In this document: positions 1 through 7,592 of the stretch, piece by piece
Position numbering within the stretch: the first letter of the stretch is position 1
Layout of the letters: every line of letters begins with the position of its first letter
Assembly (NCBI GenBank): GCA_046714215.1
Contig: JBKKBM010000287.1
Location: 1-14,562 of the forward strand
DNA: 14,562 nucleotides
Direction: 5' to 3'
DNA from: DATLCI01 sp046714215
GTDB taxonomy: Bacteria > Acidobacteriota > Terriglobia > Terriglobales > Acidobacteriaceae
The notes under the pieces: model-generated
Told to the model about the DNA's origin: nothing
What the model saw: the letters and a program-made list of their open reading frames with translations, nothing else
Database searches by the model: none
Translations under genes and position numbers: made by a program

Positions 1-403
1 ACGCGATCGCGGGTGCGATCAGGAAATCGATCGGAGTGTAGGGGATTGAATCATTGTTTCATTTGTTCATTGAATCAATGCCGCGCTTGCGGCGGGTTCG
101 GCCTTGTAATCATAGGTCGGGTCGAAATCGACGGTTTTCGAAGTATGCAATGAATTCTAGCCGCTTTGACGACTGCGGAAGGTCTGTGGCAGTCCGTTCT
201 CGCACTGGTTCGTGTTGCTCTTTTGTCTTTCCTTTCTTTTTTAATCAACAAACCTTTCAGCCGTCCCTACGTGACTCTCACTTCTAATCCACACGCTACC
301 CAGCGCTGAAGCGCTGGGCTAACATCGGGCGCCCCGATGGGGCGCACAGTCTCGCCTAACCCAGACCCAGTCGCCATCTACCCCTGTTCTCGTGATGTCA
401 TAG
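1..403. other. Left-edge region without a convincing gene
   Basis: No reading frame here looks like a conserved protein. The longest plus-strand frame (54-287) is Arg/Ser/Phe-rich without any domain pattern and I treat it as noise. Bases 1-40 could be the last codons of a gene lying to the left (a frame from base 3 reads AIAGAIRKSIGV and then stops), but this is too short to assign. Bases about 46-85 are AT-richer and contain two copies of TTGAATCA (47-54 and 71-78). A pyrimidine-rich stretch lies at about 219-241. A double hairpin at 299-345 is listed separately. The region is downstream of polA, so it may hold the 3' end signals of that gene, but no U-tract terminator was found. Confidence 0.5.
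299..345. repeat. Double-hairpin REP-like intergenic repeat
   Basis: CCCAGCGC (299-306) pairs perfectly with GCGCTGGG (311-318) around a TGAA loop. Immediately after it, CATCGGG (323-329) pairs with CCCGATG (333-339). An alternative stem uses GCGCCCC (329-335) with GGGGCGC (339-345), so the second half can switch between two 7-bp helices. Two adjacent GC-rich hairpins between genes resemble dispersed REP/BIME-type elements. A role as an mRNA 3' end or processing signal for polA (stop at 404) is possible. There is no T-run on either side, so a classic intrinsic terminator is unlikely. Confidence 0.6.
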
Positions 404-3199
404 CTAGTCCAAATCCCTCCAATTCTTTCCTACCCCCACATCTACCACCAGCGGCACGCGCAATTCCGGGTAGACATTCTCCATCAGGTCGCTGACCAGC
501 GACTTGAGGTCCTCCAATTCATTCTCGGGCGCTTCGAATACGAGTTCGTCATGCACTTGCAGCGTCATGCGGGAGCGCATCTTGCGTTTCGCGAGCTCGG
601 CGTCGATGCGGATCATCGCAACCTTGATGAGGTCGGCGGCAGTGCCTTGCAACGGAGTGTTGACGGCGGTACGCTCGGCAAAGCCCCGCATGTTCACGTT
701 CGAGCTGTGAATGTCAGGGATGGGGCGGAGGCGTCCAAAGAGGGTGCGTACAGAGCCCTGGCGACGCGTCTCTTCGAGCGTGCGGTCGATGAAGGTGCGG
801 ACGCCGGCGTACTTGGCAAAATAATTGTCGATATAAGTTTTCGCGACTCGGGTCTCAATGCCGAGCTGCTGCGAGAGACCGAAGGGCGAAAGGCCATACA
901 CGATGCCGAAGTTCACCGCCTTGGCACGGCGACGATGCTCGGCGTTGATCTCAGCGGCGGGGACTTCGAAAACTTCCTGGGCGGTAAGTGAATGAATGTC
1001 ATCGCCACGCCGGAAGGCGGCGGTCAGCAGCGGGTCTTCGGAATAATGCGCGAGTAGACGCAGCTCGATCTGCGAGTAGTCGGCAGCGAGCAGGACGTGT
1101 CCCTTTTCGGCGGTGAAGCAGGCGCGGATCTCGCGGCCTTGCTCGGTACGGATAGGAATGTTCTGCAGGTTGGGATTCGTCGATGAAAGCCGCCCGGTCG
1201 CGGTGCCGGCCTGGTTGAAGGTGGTGTGCAGGCGTCCGGTGGCGGGATTCAGGAGCATGGGCAGGGCGTCAATGTACGTCGACTTCAGCTTGGAAAGCTG
1301 GCGGAAGTCGAGGACTTTGCGCGCGATCTCATGTTCGATGGCCAACTCTTCGAGCACGTCGACGGCGGTGGAGATGGCCTTCCCTTTTCCGTACTTGAAG
1401 GGCTTGGGCAGATTGAGCTTATTAAAAAGGACATCGCCCAGCTGCTTGGGCGAGTTGATGTTGAACTCCTGCCCGGCGAGATGATGGATCTCTTTGGCGA
1501 TGGAGCCGGCGTCACGGCCGAGGCGCAACGAGAGGTCGTGTAAGACATCCGTGTCGATCTTTACTCCGGCCTGCTCCATGCGCAACAGCACGGGCACGAG
1601 TGGGAGATCGATCTCTTCGTAGAGTTTGGCCAGCTCCTGATCTTCCACTTGCTTGCGGAGTTTGGCTGCCAGACGCAAAGTGATATCGGCGGCCTGTGCG
1701 GGCGAGCCATCAAGTTGCAGATTGAAGTGACGCACGGCGACGTCTTTCAATCCATGGCTGGTGATAGTAGGGTCAAGCAGGTAGGAGTAGAGATAAGTGT
1801 CGTCGGTGAAGTTCTCAAGCTTCCACCCTGCGGCCTGGGCAAGGTGTAGCGCCGCCTTGAGATCGTGCACGGCCTTGCGCTGCTTGGAATCGCCTAGTGC
1901 CGCTGCGATGTCTTTTTCTAGGGGCGGATGCATGTCAGCGGTGGCGGCGTGGCCCGACTCCGCGGAGAGTCCGATCACGCGCGACGGCTTCTCCGGCGCG
2001 GCTTGCGGGGCGGGCGCAAACATATCGGCGGTCTGAGCGGGTGGGGCTTCTTTTTCTTCCTCGTCTTCGACTGCGGGGGTTACGGAAGCGGTCTCCGCGG
2101 GAATCGCAACGGCGAGCAGCTTGGTGGCCGCTTTCTTCAATAGCGCCTTCAATTCGGCGGCGGTCTTCAGCTCAGAATAATCGGTCTCGCCGATCTCAGC
2201 AGGAGCGCTGGCCAGCACCGACTTCAGCAGGGTGGTGAATTCGAGTTCGTTGAAGAGGGCTCGGCAGGCTTCAGCGTCCGGCGGCTGGGTGCGCATCGCG
2301 TCCAGGTCGAACGGGATGTCCATGTTGGTGTCGATCTTAGCGAGCTCCTTGCTCAACAGGACTACGTCGCGGTTCTGCTGGAGCGATTCGCGGTACGTCT
2401 TCTTTTCGATCTCAGCGGCGTGGTCGAGCGCAGCTTCAACCGTACCAAAACGCTTGATGATCTCGACCGAGCCTTTCTCGCCGATGCCGGGCGCGCCCGG
2501 GATATTGTCGATGGTGTCGCCGCGCAAGGCCATCACGTCGACCACTTGCTCCGGCGGCACCCCGACCAGCTCTTCGACCTTGGCGGCGTCGCAGATGAGA
2601 TTGTCCTTGGGGGGATTCAGCACGCACACGCGGTCGTTGACGAGCTGCAACATATCCTTGTCGCTGGAAACGACGTACACCGGATGGCCAGCGGCTGCGG
2701 CCTTGCGCGCGAGCGTGCCGATCACGTCGTCCGCTTCAAAGCGCTCCTGGGACAAAATGGGGATGCGGTAAGCCTCCAGCGCGCGCCGGATGAAAGGGAT
2801 CTGCTGGTTGAGGTCGGCGGGTGTCTCTTTACGAGTGGCCTTGTAGCCATGGTAGGCAACGTCTTCATACTGCTGGGTCTTGCTGTCGAACTTACGCACT
2901 GAGGTCAGCGTCTTGGCCTGCTCGTCGCGAAACGTGGGGCCGGCGAGGTCGAAGACGGCGGCGAGGTATTCCGGTTTGAAGTCTTCACGCAGCTTATTGA
3001 TCATGTTGACGAAGACGTAGGTGGCCGCCGTGGGAATGCCGCTGCGCGTGGACATGGGCCGCTGCCGCGACATGGCGTGATACGCGCGGAAGATGAAGCC
3101 CATGGAGTCGAGCAGGAAGACGGGGGCCTTTTCGCCGACGGGCCTGGCCGCCTTGGATGTGGGCTTAGGGGGGGCGGCGGGTTTTTTCTTCGGAGGCAA
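404..3199 (-). CDS. polA: DNA polymerase I (5' nuclease plus polymerase; proofreading site apparently lost)
   Basis: Family A DNA polymerase of 931 aa, the usual full length, for gap filling, repair and Okazaki primer removal in the cytoplasm. Residues about 25-330 are the 5' nuclease: FEADDVIG (154-161), SSDKDML (178-184) and the helix-hairpin-helix GAPGIGEKG (235-243). Residues about 340-530 correspond to the 3'-5' exonuclease fold, but the first DxE motif is not visible; an acidic/Pro/Ala-rich stretch (about 368-408) sits nearby. Residues about 535-931 are the polymerase: motif A DYSQIE (Asp707), motif B K760...F764...Y768 in AKAVNFGIVYG, motif C QVHDE (His883-Glu885). Phe764 matches the usual dideoxy-discriminating residue. 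The start is a TTG; an in-frame TAA lies 9 bases upstream, so the only real alternative is the ATG at residue 33, which would cut into the nuclease. The N-terminal Lys/Pro/Ala tail is non-conserved. No clear promoter was seen. Confidence 0.97.
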   Translation of the reverse strand: MPPKKKPAAPPKPTSKAARPVGEKAPVFLLDSMGFIFRAYHAMSRQRPMSTRSGIPTAATYVFVNMINKLREDFKPEYLAAVFDLAGPTFRDEQAKTLTSVRKFDSKTQQYEDVAYHGYKATRKETPADLNQQIPFIRRALEAYRIPILSQERFEADDVIGTLARKAAAAGHPVYVVSSDKDMLQLVNDRVCVLNPPKDNLICDAAKVEELVGVPPEQVVDVMALRGDTIDNIPGAPGIGEKGSVEIIKRFGTVEAALDHAAEIEKKTYRESLQQNRDVVLLSKELAKIDTNMDIPFDLDAMRTQPPDAEACRALFNELEFTTLLKSVLASAPAEIGETDYSELKTAAELKALLKKAATKLLAVAIPAETASVTPAVEDEEEKEAPPAQTADMFAPAPQAAPEKPSRVIGLSAESGHAATADMHPPLEKDIAAALGDSKQRKAVHDLKAALHLAQAAGWKLENFTDDTYLYSYLLDPTITSHGLKDVAVRHFNLQLDGSPAQAADITLRLAAKLRKQVEDQELAKLYEEIDLPLVPVLLRMEQAGVKIDTDVLHDLSLRLGRDAGSIAKEIHHLAGQEFNINSPKQLGDVLFNKLNLPKPFKYGKGKAISTAVDVLEELAIEHEIARKVLDFRQLSKLKSTYIDALPMLLNPATGRLHTTFNQAGTATGRLSSTNPNLQNIPIRTEQGREIRACFTAEKGHVLLAADYSQIELRLLAHYSEDPLLTAAFRRGDDIHSLTAQEVFEVPAAEINAEHRRRAKAVNFGIVYGLSPFGLSQQLGIETRVAKTYIDNYFAKYAGVRTFIDRTLEETRRQGSVRTLFGRLRPIPDIHSSNVNMRGFAERTAVNTPLQGTAADLIKVAMIRIDAELAKRKMRSRMTLQVHDELVFEAPENELEDLKSLVSDLMENVYPELRVPLVVDVGVGKNWRDLD

Positions 3200-3229
3200 G
3201 GGGGAAGTTTATCAGGAAGGGCGAGGGCG

Positions 3230-3261
3230 TTAACCACGGAGAGCACAGAGTCACACAGAGG
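3230..3261 (+). repeat. Left arm of long inverted repeat (TTAACCAC...CACAGAG type)
   Basis: A 32-base element beginning TTAACCACGG and rich in CACAGAG words. Its reverse complement recurs at 3381-3412, matching at 28 of 32 positions by my base-by-base comparison. It sits 30 bases upstream of the polA start. Repeats with this TTAACCAC-AGAG-CACAGAG wording are, from memory, common between genes in several soil phyla. Its role is unknown. Confidence 0.75.
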
Positions 3262-3380
3262 CGCTGGATTGAGAATCGGATAACCGGATAATTCGAAAAT
3301 CAAAAATCAAATCTTGAGACATAGCCCTTCGTTGTTCTGGTTTCCTTCGTTCCTGTCTGGTTCAACCTTGCGTTTGCCTT

Positions 3381-3412
3381 CCTCCGTGTGCCTTTGTGCT
3401 CTCTGTGGTTAA
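3381..3412 (-). repeat. Right arm of long inverted repeat
   Basis: Begins CCTCCGTGTG and ends GGTTAA on the plus strand, the near-perfect inverse of 3230-3261. It lies 12 bases beyond the queA stop codon, so it forms the 3' untranslated end of queA while the other arm lies in the polA leader. The 119 bases between the arms hold short A/T-rich direct repeats (two GGATAA; AAAATCAAAAATCAAATC) and two CCTTCGTT words, but no coding frame. Confidence 0.75.
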
Positions 3413-3424
3413 GGTTCCCGGGGT

Positions 3425-4582
<1,158 letters not shown>

Positions 4583-4590
4583 AGGGCATC

Positions 4591-4596
4591 ATTATA
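4591..4596 (-). promoter_or_regulatory. Putative -10 box of queA
   Basis: The minus strand reads TATAAT, a perfect sigma70-type -10 hexamer, followed by 8 bases and then the GTG start. Transcription would begin within about a base or two of the start codon, giving a leaderless mRNA. The -35 region is weak: the hexamer at the 17-base spacing does not resemble TTGACA. Confidence 0.5.
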
Positions 4597-4667
4597 GGGG
4601 TGGTGCGTTCGAGAATATGGGCCGGGCATGGGTCAAAAACGTTCATAACCATCCCAAAAACGATTGT

Positions 4668-4676
4668 GGAGGAGGT
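4668..4676 (+). promoter_or_regulatory. Orphan strong Shine-Dalgarno-like sequence
   Basis: GGAGGAGGT is an excellent match to the anti-Shine-Dalgarno, but it lies 44 bases before the ATG of the downstream aldolase gene. No ATG, GTG or TTG follows at a usable distance. The only nearby in-frame codon is CTG (4682), which meets a TAG two codons later. It could be part of a structured leader, a tiny leader peptide or coincidence. The true aldolase start has no Shine-Dalgarno of its own. Confidence 0.3.
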
Positions 4677-4720
4677 AAAAGCTGGGTTAGGATTAGCGCA
4701 CGGCCCGGTGTCTTCCCGTA

Positions 4721-5506
4721 ATGCGACTCAAGACCCAATGCGAGCAACTGGTCCACTTTGGCAAGCTCATTCATGAGCACGGATTAGTGTCTGCCACGGA
4801 CGGCAACCTCTCTTTACGGCTGGACGCGGAGCGCATCCTGGCCACGCCGACGGGCATGAGCAAAGGAATGATGTCCGTGAAAGACATGGTGGTGGTCGAC
4901 CTTCAGGGCAAGAGGTTGGAGGGACGGCGCGACGTCTCCAGCGAGATCGCGATGCATCTGACCGTGTACCGCATGCGGCCGGACGTGCATGCGGTGGTAC
5001 ACGCGCACCCCTGCACGGCGACGGGATTTGCCTCCGCAGGCATGGCGCTGGATGATCCTATCTGCTCTGAAGTGATCATCTCGCTGGGCGCGGTGCCGCT
5101 GGCGGAGTATGCAACCACGGGTACGCCCGCGCTAAGCGAATCGCTGATGCCCTACATCTCTGACTATGACGCTATCCTGCTGGCCAACCATGGCGCGGTG
5201 AGTTATGGCGCGGACTTGATGACCGCTTACCTGAAGATGGAAGCGGTGGAACACTTTGCCAAGATCATGCTGGTGACCCACCAGTTAGGGCGGCAGGAAT
5301 GTCTGAGTGAGGCTGACATCCGCAAACTGGTGGAGGCGCGGAGCCGCTATGCCGGCAATAAGTCAATGGCGAGCATGCCGCCGGGCCCCATCGAGCGCCG
5401 TACTCGCGACGGGCGCTCCAAGAAAGACGTGATCGCCGCGTTGGTGAATTCCAGCAAGATGATGATGCCGGCAGCGGCCGGGGCCTTCTACCTATTACAA
5501 TCCTGA
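4721..5506 (+). CDS. Class II aldolase/adducin family protein
   Basis: A 261-aa cytoplasmic protein of the zinc-dependent class II aldolase/adducin fold, which includes L-fuculose-1-phosphate aldolase, L-ribulose-5-phosphate 4-epimerase and methylthioribulose-1-phosphate dehydratase. Family marks: GLVSATDGNLSLRL (21-34) for phosphate binding, ATPTGMSKG (41-49), the catalytic-acid region DVSSEIAMH with Glu75, the metal ligands HAHP (His94, His96) and ANHG (His157). All key residues of FucA-type enzymes have equivalents, so it should be active, but the substrate cannot be fixed from sequence. The C-terminal 40 residues (GPIERRTRDGRSKKD and on) are not part of the core fold I know. The start gives a proper N-terminus; an in-frame stop lies upstream. 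The gene is followed after 2 bases by an exported peptidase, implying co-transcription. A fuculose-phosphate aldolase-like role is a guess. Confidence 0.9.
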   Translation: MRLKTQCEQLVHFGKLIHEHGLVSATDGNLSLRLDAERILATPTGMSKGMMSVKDMVVVDLQGKRLEGRRDVSSEIAMHLTVYRMRPDVHAVVHAHPCTATGFASAGMALDDPICSEVIISLGAVPLAEYATTGTPALSESLMPYISDYDAILLANHGAVSYGADLMTAYLKMEAVEHFAKIMLVTHQLGRQECLSEADIRKLVEARSRYAGNKSMASMPPGPIERRTRDGRSKKDVIAALVNSSKMMMPAAAGAFYLLQS

Positions 5507-5508
5507 GC

Positions 5509-6783
5509 ATGCTACGGCGTGCGCTCATCGCTTTTCTCTTACTCTCCTCTTTTACTTCCGCCCAGAACATTTCATCCGCGTCTTCCGAGTCTTCCGCTCA
5601 AGCCGCCGTGGCCAAGCCCGAAGTAAAGGCCGCGATGGCGCGTCTGGATGAGCGCAGGCCGCAGATCCTGGACTTGTGGAAGCAGCTGGCCGTGACCAGC
5701 GCGCCTTCCGGACATGAAGACGAGCGGGCCGCCCTGGTGATCGCTGAGTTGCAGCGGCTGGGCTACACGGAAGCGTACCGCGACGCCGCTGGCAATGTGA
5801 TCACGGCGCCCGTCGCCAAGGGAACCAAGATCACGGCATTCGTCGCGCACCTCGACACCGTGGTCCAGCCCGGCGTGAAGGTCACCGTCACTGAAGGCAA
5901 GAATGAAAAAGGCAAGCTCACCTGGACGGGGCCGGGCGTGGGCGATGACACCAGTGGCGTGGTCGCGCTGCTGGGCGTGGCGGAGGCACTCCACCACGCC
6001 GGCCTGACGCTGCCGAACGTCCGCTGGGTGTTTTCCGTGAACGAAGAGGGTGGCGGGAAGAGCGAAGGCATCCGCCGTTTCCTCACTGACCATAAGCCGG
6101 AGATCGCCGCGTTCATCAGTACGGATGGTAGTCCGATCGATGAGTTGGGCGCGGTGGCCGACAATGGCGTGGGCGGGTATGCGCTGCTGCCGAAGTTCAC
6201 GGGCCCCGGGGTGCATACCATCGAATCGTCGGGGACGCCGAGCACCACGCACGCGGTGGCGCTGGCCATCGAGCGGATCTACAAGTTGAAGATCCCGCAG
6301 ACGCCGCTGGAAAAGCGGAGCTGGCTGAATATCGGGACCATCAAAGCGGGTACCGTGCCGAATGCGATGGCCAAGACCGCCGAGTTCACCGTGGACCTGC
6401 GGTCGAATGACGCGGCCACCGGGCGGGCCTTGCGCGAGAAGGTGAAAGCTATCATCGAACGCGCGGCGAAAGACGCCGGGGTTACGGTGGCTATCGACAC
6501 CACGCGCTGGCAACGCGATCCCATCTTCCTGAAGACTCCGGCGCAGGCGCAATTGATCGCGACACTGTGGGCGAGCTACCGCGCCATCGGCATCACTCCG
6601 CAAAAGGGCAAGATCGGCTCGAGCGATTTCGTGATCGCGCTGGCGCAGGGCGTGCCCGCCGCCGGGGTGGGGCTGACGAACATCCGCCGCATGCACAGCC
6701 CGGAAGAAGAGGCGGAAGTGGACGCTCTGTTCAGCGGGATGAAGGAAGTGGCGGTGGCGGCAGTAGCGCTCAGCCAGCGCTAG
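5509..6783 (+). CDS. Exported M20-family zinc metallopeptidase
   Basis: A 424-aa peptidase of the M20/M28 co-catalytic zinc clan (tripeptidase T / carboxypeptidase G2-like), predicted to cleave amino acids from peptides outside the cytoplasm. Residues 1-18 form a signal peptide (LRRALIAFLLLSSFTSA). Metal and catalytic residues are all in place: HLDTV (His114, Asp116), GVGDDTSG (Asp146/147), NEEGGG (Glu179, Glu180), STDGS (Asp206) and RRMHSPEE (His396). The dimerisation/lid domain (about 210-325) contains the usual SSTTHAV-type loop (here PSTTHAV) and NIGTIKAGTVPNAM (274-287). Length is typical. It starts 2 bases after the aldolase stop with no own promoter, so it is very likely cotranscribed or translationally coupled. 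Its 3' end overlaps by 14 bases the converging membrane-protein fragment on the other strand. Confidence 0.93.
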   Translation: MLRRALIAFLLLSSFTSAQNISSASSESSAQAAVAKPEVKAAMARLDERRPQILDLWKQLAVTSAPSGHEDERAALVIAELQRLGYTEAYRDAAGNVITAPVAKGTKITAFVAHLDTVVQPGVKVTVTEGKNEKGKLTWTGPGVGDDTSGVVALLGVAEALHHAGLTLPNVRWVFSVNEEGGGKSEGIRRFLTDHKPEIAAFISTDGSPIDELGAVADNGVGGYALLPKFTGPGVHTIESSGTPSTTHAVALAIERIYKLKIPQTPLEKRSWLNIGTIKAGTVPNAMAKTAEFTVDLRSNDAATGRALREKVKAIIERAAKDAGVTVAIDTTRWQRDPIFLKTPAQAQLIATLWASYRAIGITPQKGKIGSSDFVIALAQGVPAAGVGLTNIRRMHSPEEEAEVDALFSGMKEVAVAAVALSQR

Positions 6784-6958
6784 CCGACTGCGCGGCGGAC
6801 TTATCGGCGGCCAGGATGCGCTTCGCCAGAAGCCACTGGTAGCGGATGCCGTAGAGCAAGGCGGTGACACCGATCAACAGGACAAAGAGGTTGGTGTGCC
6901 GGGCGAGCCCGAGCATGGTGCCTTGCAACGCGGGGAAAGCCAAAATCACAAACAGCAA
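6770..6958 (-). pseudogene. C-terminal fragment of an unidentified membrane protein
   Basis: This frame encodes two probable transmembrane helices (FLLFVILAFPALQGTML and NLFVLLIGVTALLYGIRY) followed by a short basic/Ala-rich cytoplasmic tail ending SAAQSASAG. The TTG at 6958 is only a formal start. The frame stays open further upstream (RRDAAGW precedes it) through the kinase remnant with no plausible start, so this looks like the tail of a larger protein. It directly abuts the broken kinase, but neither of the other two frames continues a kinase here. It may be the C-terminus of the original kinase gene or of another gene joined by deletion. I do not recognise the family. Confidence 0.4.
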
Positions 6959-7484
6959 GAACCATCCTGCTGCGTCACGGCGAAGGAGAAGGTCGCGGCC
7001 GCACTCAGCAGCTCGGGTTGCATGCGGGCAAGCCCGAAGTCGAGGATCTTGGGCTCGCCAGCAGCGTTGACGCGGATGTTCTCCGGCTTAAGGTCGCGAT
7101 GGATGATGCTGGCCTGATGCGCGGCGGCCAGCCCTTTGCCGATGCCCTGCGCCAGCTTGAGCAATTGCGAGGTCGGCATGGGACCGCGCTGTAGAAGGGT
7201 GCGAAGGTCCTCACCGTCAACGTATTCAAAGATGATGAAGAGTTCATCGCCCGCCTCTTCCAGACAAAGACGGAGGCGATGGAGGAATGGCTCAAGACTG
7301 CGCAGGCACGGGCCTCCTGCGCGAAGCGCTTGCGGCGCTGTGGGTCACGCGACAGCTCCGCTGGCAGTGCCTTGATGGCGACGTGCCGGCCGAGGCGCAG
7401 ATCTTCCGCGAGATAGACCACGCCCATGCCGCCGCGGCCCAACTCACGCTTGATCTGATAATGCGAGATGGTCTGGCCGATCAT
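6946..7484 (-). pseudogene. Frameshifted, truncated serine/threonine protein kinase
   Basis: The first part (start ATG at 7484, MIGQTISHYQIKREL) gives a good Hanks-type kinase N-lobe: GRGGMG glycine loop, HVAIK lysine, helix C region RFAQEAR. The frame is lost near 7258-7266, at IASVF; the sequence resumes one frame away as LEEAGDELFIIFEYVDGED, then HRDLKPEN and KILDFGLAR. Restoring one base at the junction would give IASVFDLEEAGDELF, exactly what relatives have. After DFGLAR the frame reads about 20 more residues and stops at 6946; the activation segment, APE motif and whole C-lobe are absent, replaced by an unrelated membrane tail. One sequencing error could explain the frameshift but not the missing lobe, so I call it a decayed gene. 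Such kinases are many in Acidobacteriota. A terminator of the upstream operon lies before it. Confidence 0.85.
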
Positions 7485-7537
7485 GACAGAAGATATCCGC
7501 GCGATGGTAGGCCGGGCAGGGACGGGAGTCAATCAGG

Positions 7538-7569
7538 GAAATACCAAAGGCGGGCCCGAAGGCCCGCCT
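7538..7569 (-). terminator. Intrinsic terminator of the amidohydrolase operon
   Basis: On the minus strand AGGCGGGCC pairs with GGCCCGCCT (9 bp, 7548-7556 with 7561-7569) across a TTCG loop, i.e. a stable C(UUCG)G tetraloop. The stem is followed by TTTGGTATTT. It lies 24 bases after the stop codon of the downstream amidohydrolase and before the kinase remnant, the right place to end the operon. The U-tract is interrupted, which lowers certainty slightly. Confidence 0.8.
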
Positions 7570-7592
7570 GGATAAGCGGAAAGCGACAGGCG

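Noticed and set aside
47..83. Short direct repeat TTGAATCA and nearby ATTGAATCAAT
   Set aside because: Only two 8-base copies in AT-rich DNA; not enough for an array, origin or CRISPR.
54..287. 77-residue plus-strand frame near the left edge
   Set aside because: Composition is Arg/Ser/Phe-rich with no domain pattern, no ribosome site, and it spans a pyrimidine tract; it looks like non-coding DNA.
3262..3380. Possible polA promoter with TTGATT boxes
   Set aside because: Two TTGATT words exist on the minus strand, but the hexamers at 16-18 base spacing match -10 poorly, so no promoter is claimed.
5572..6870. 432-residue frame antisense to the M20 peptidase
   Set aside because: Shadow of the peptidase codons; Arg/His-rich and without recognisable domains.
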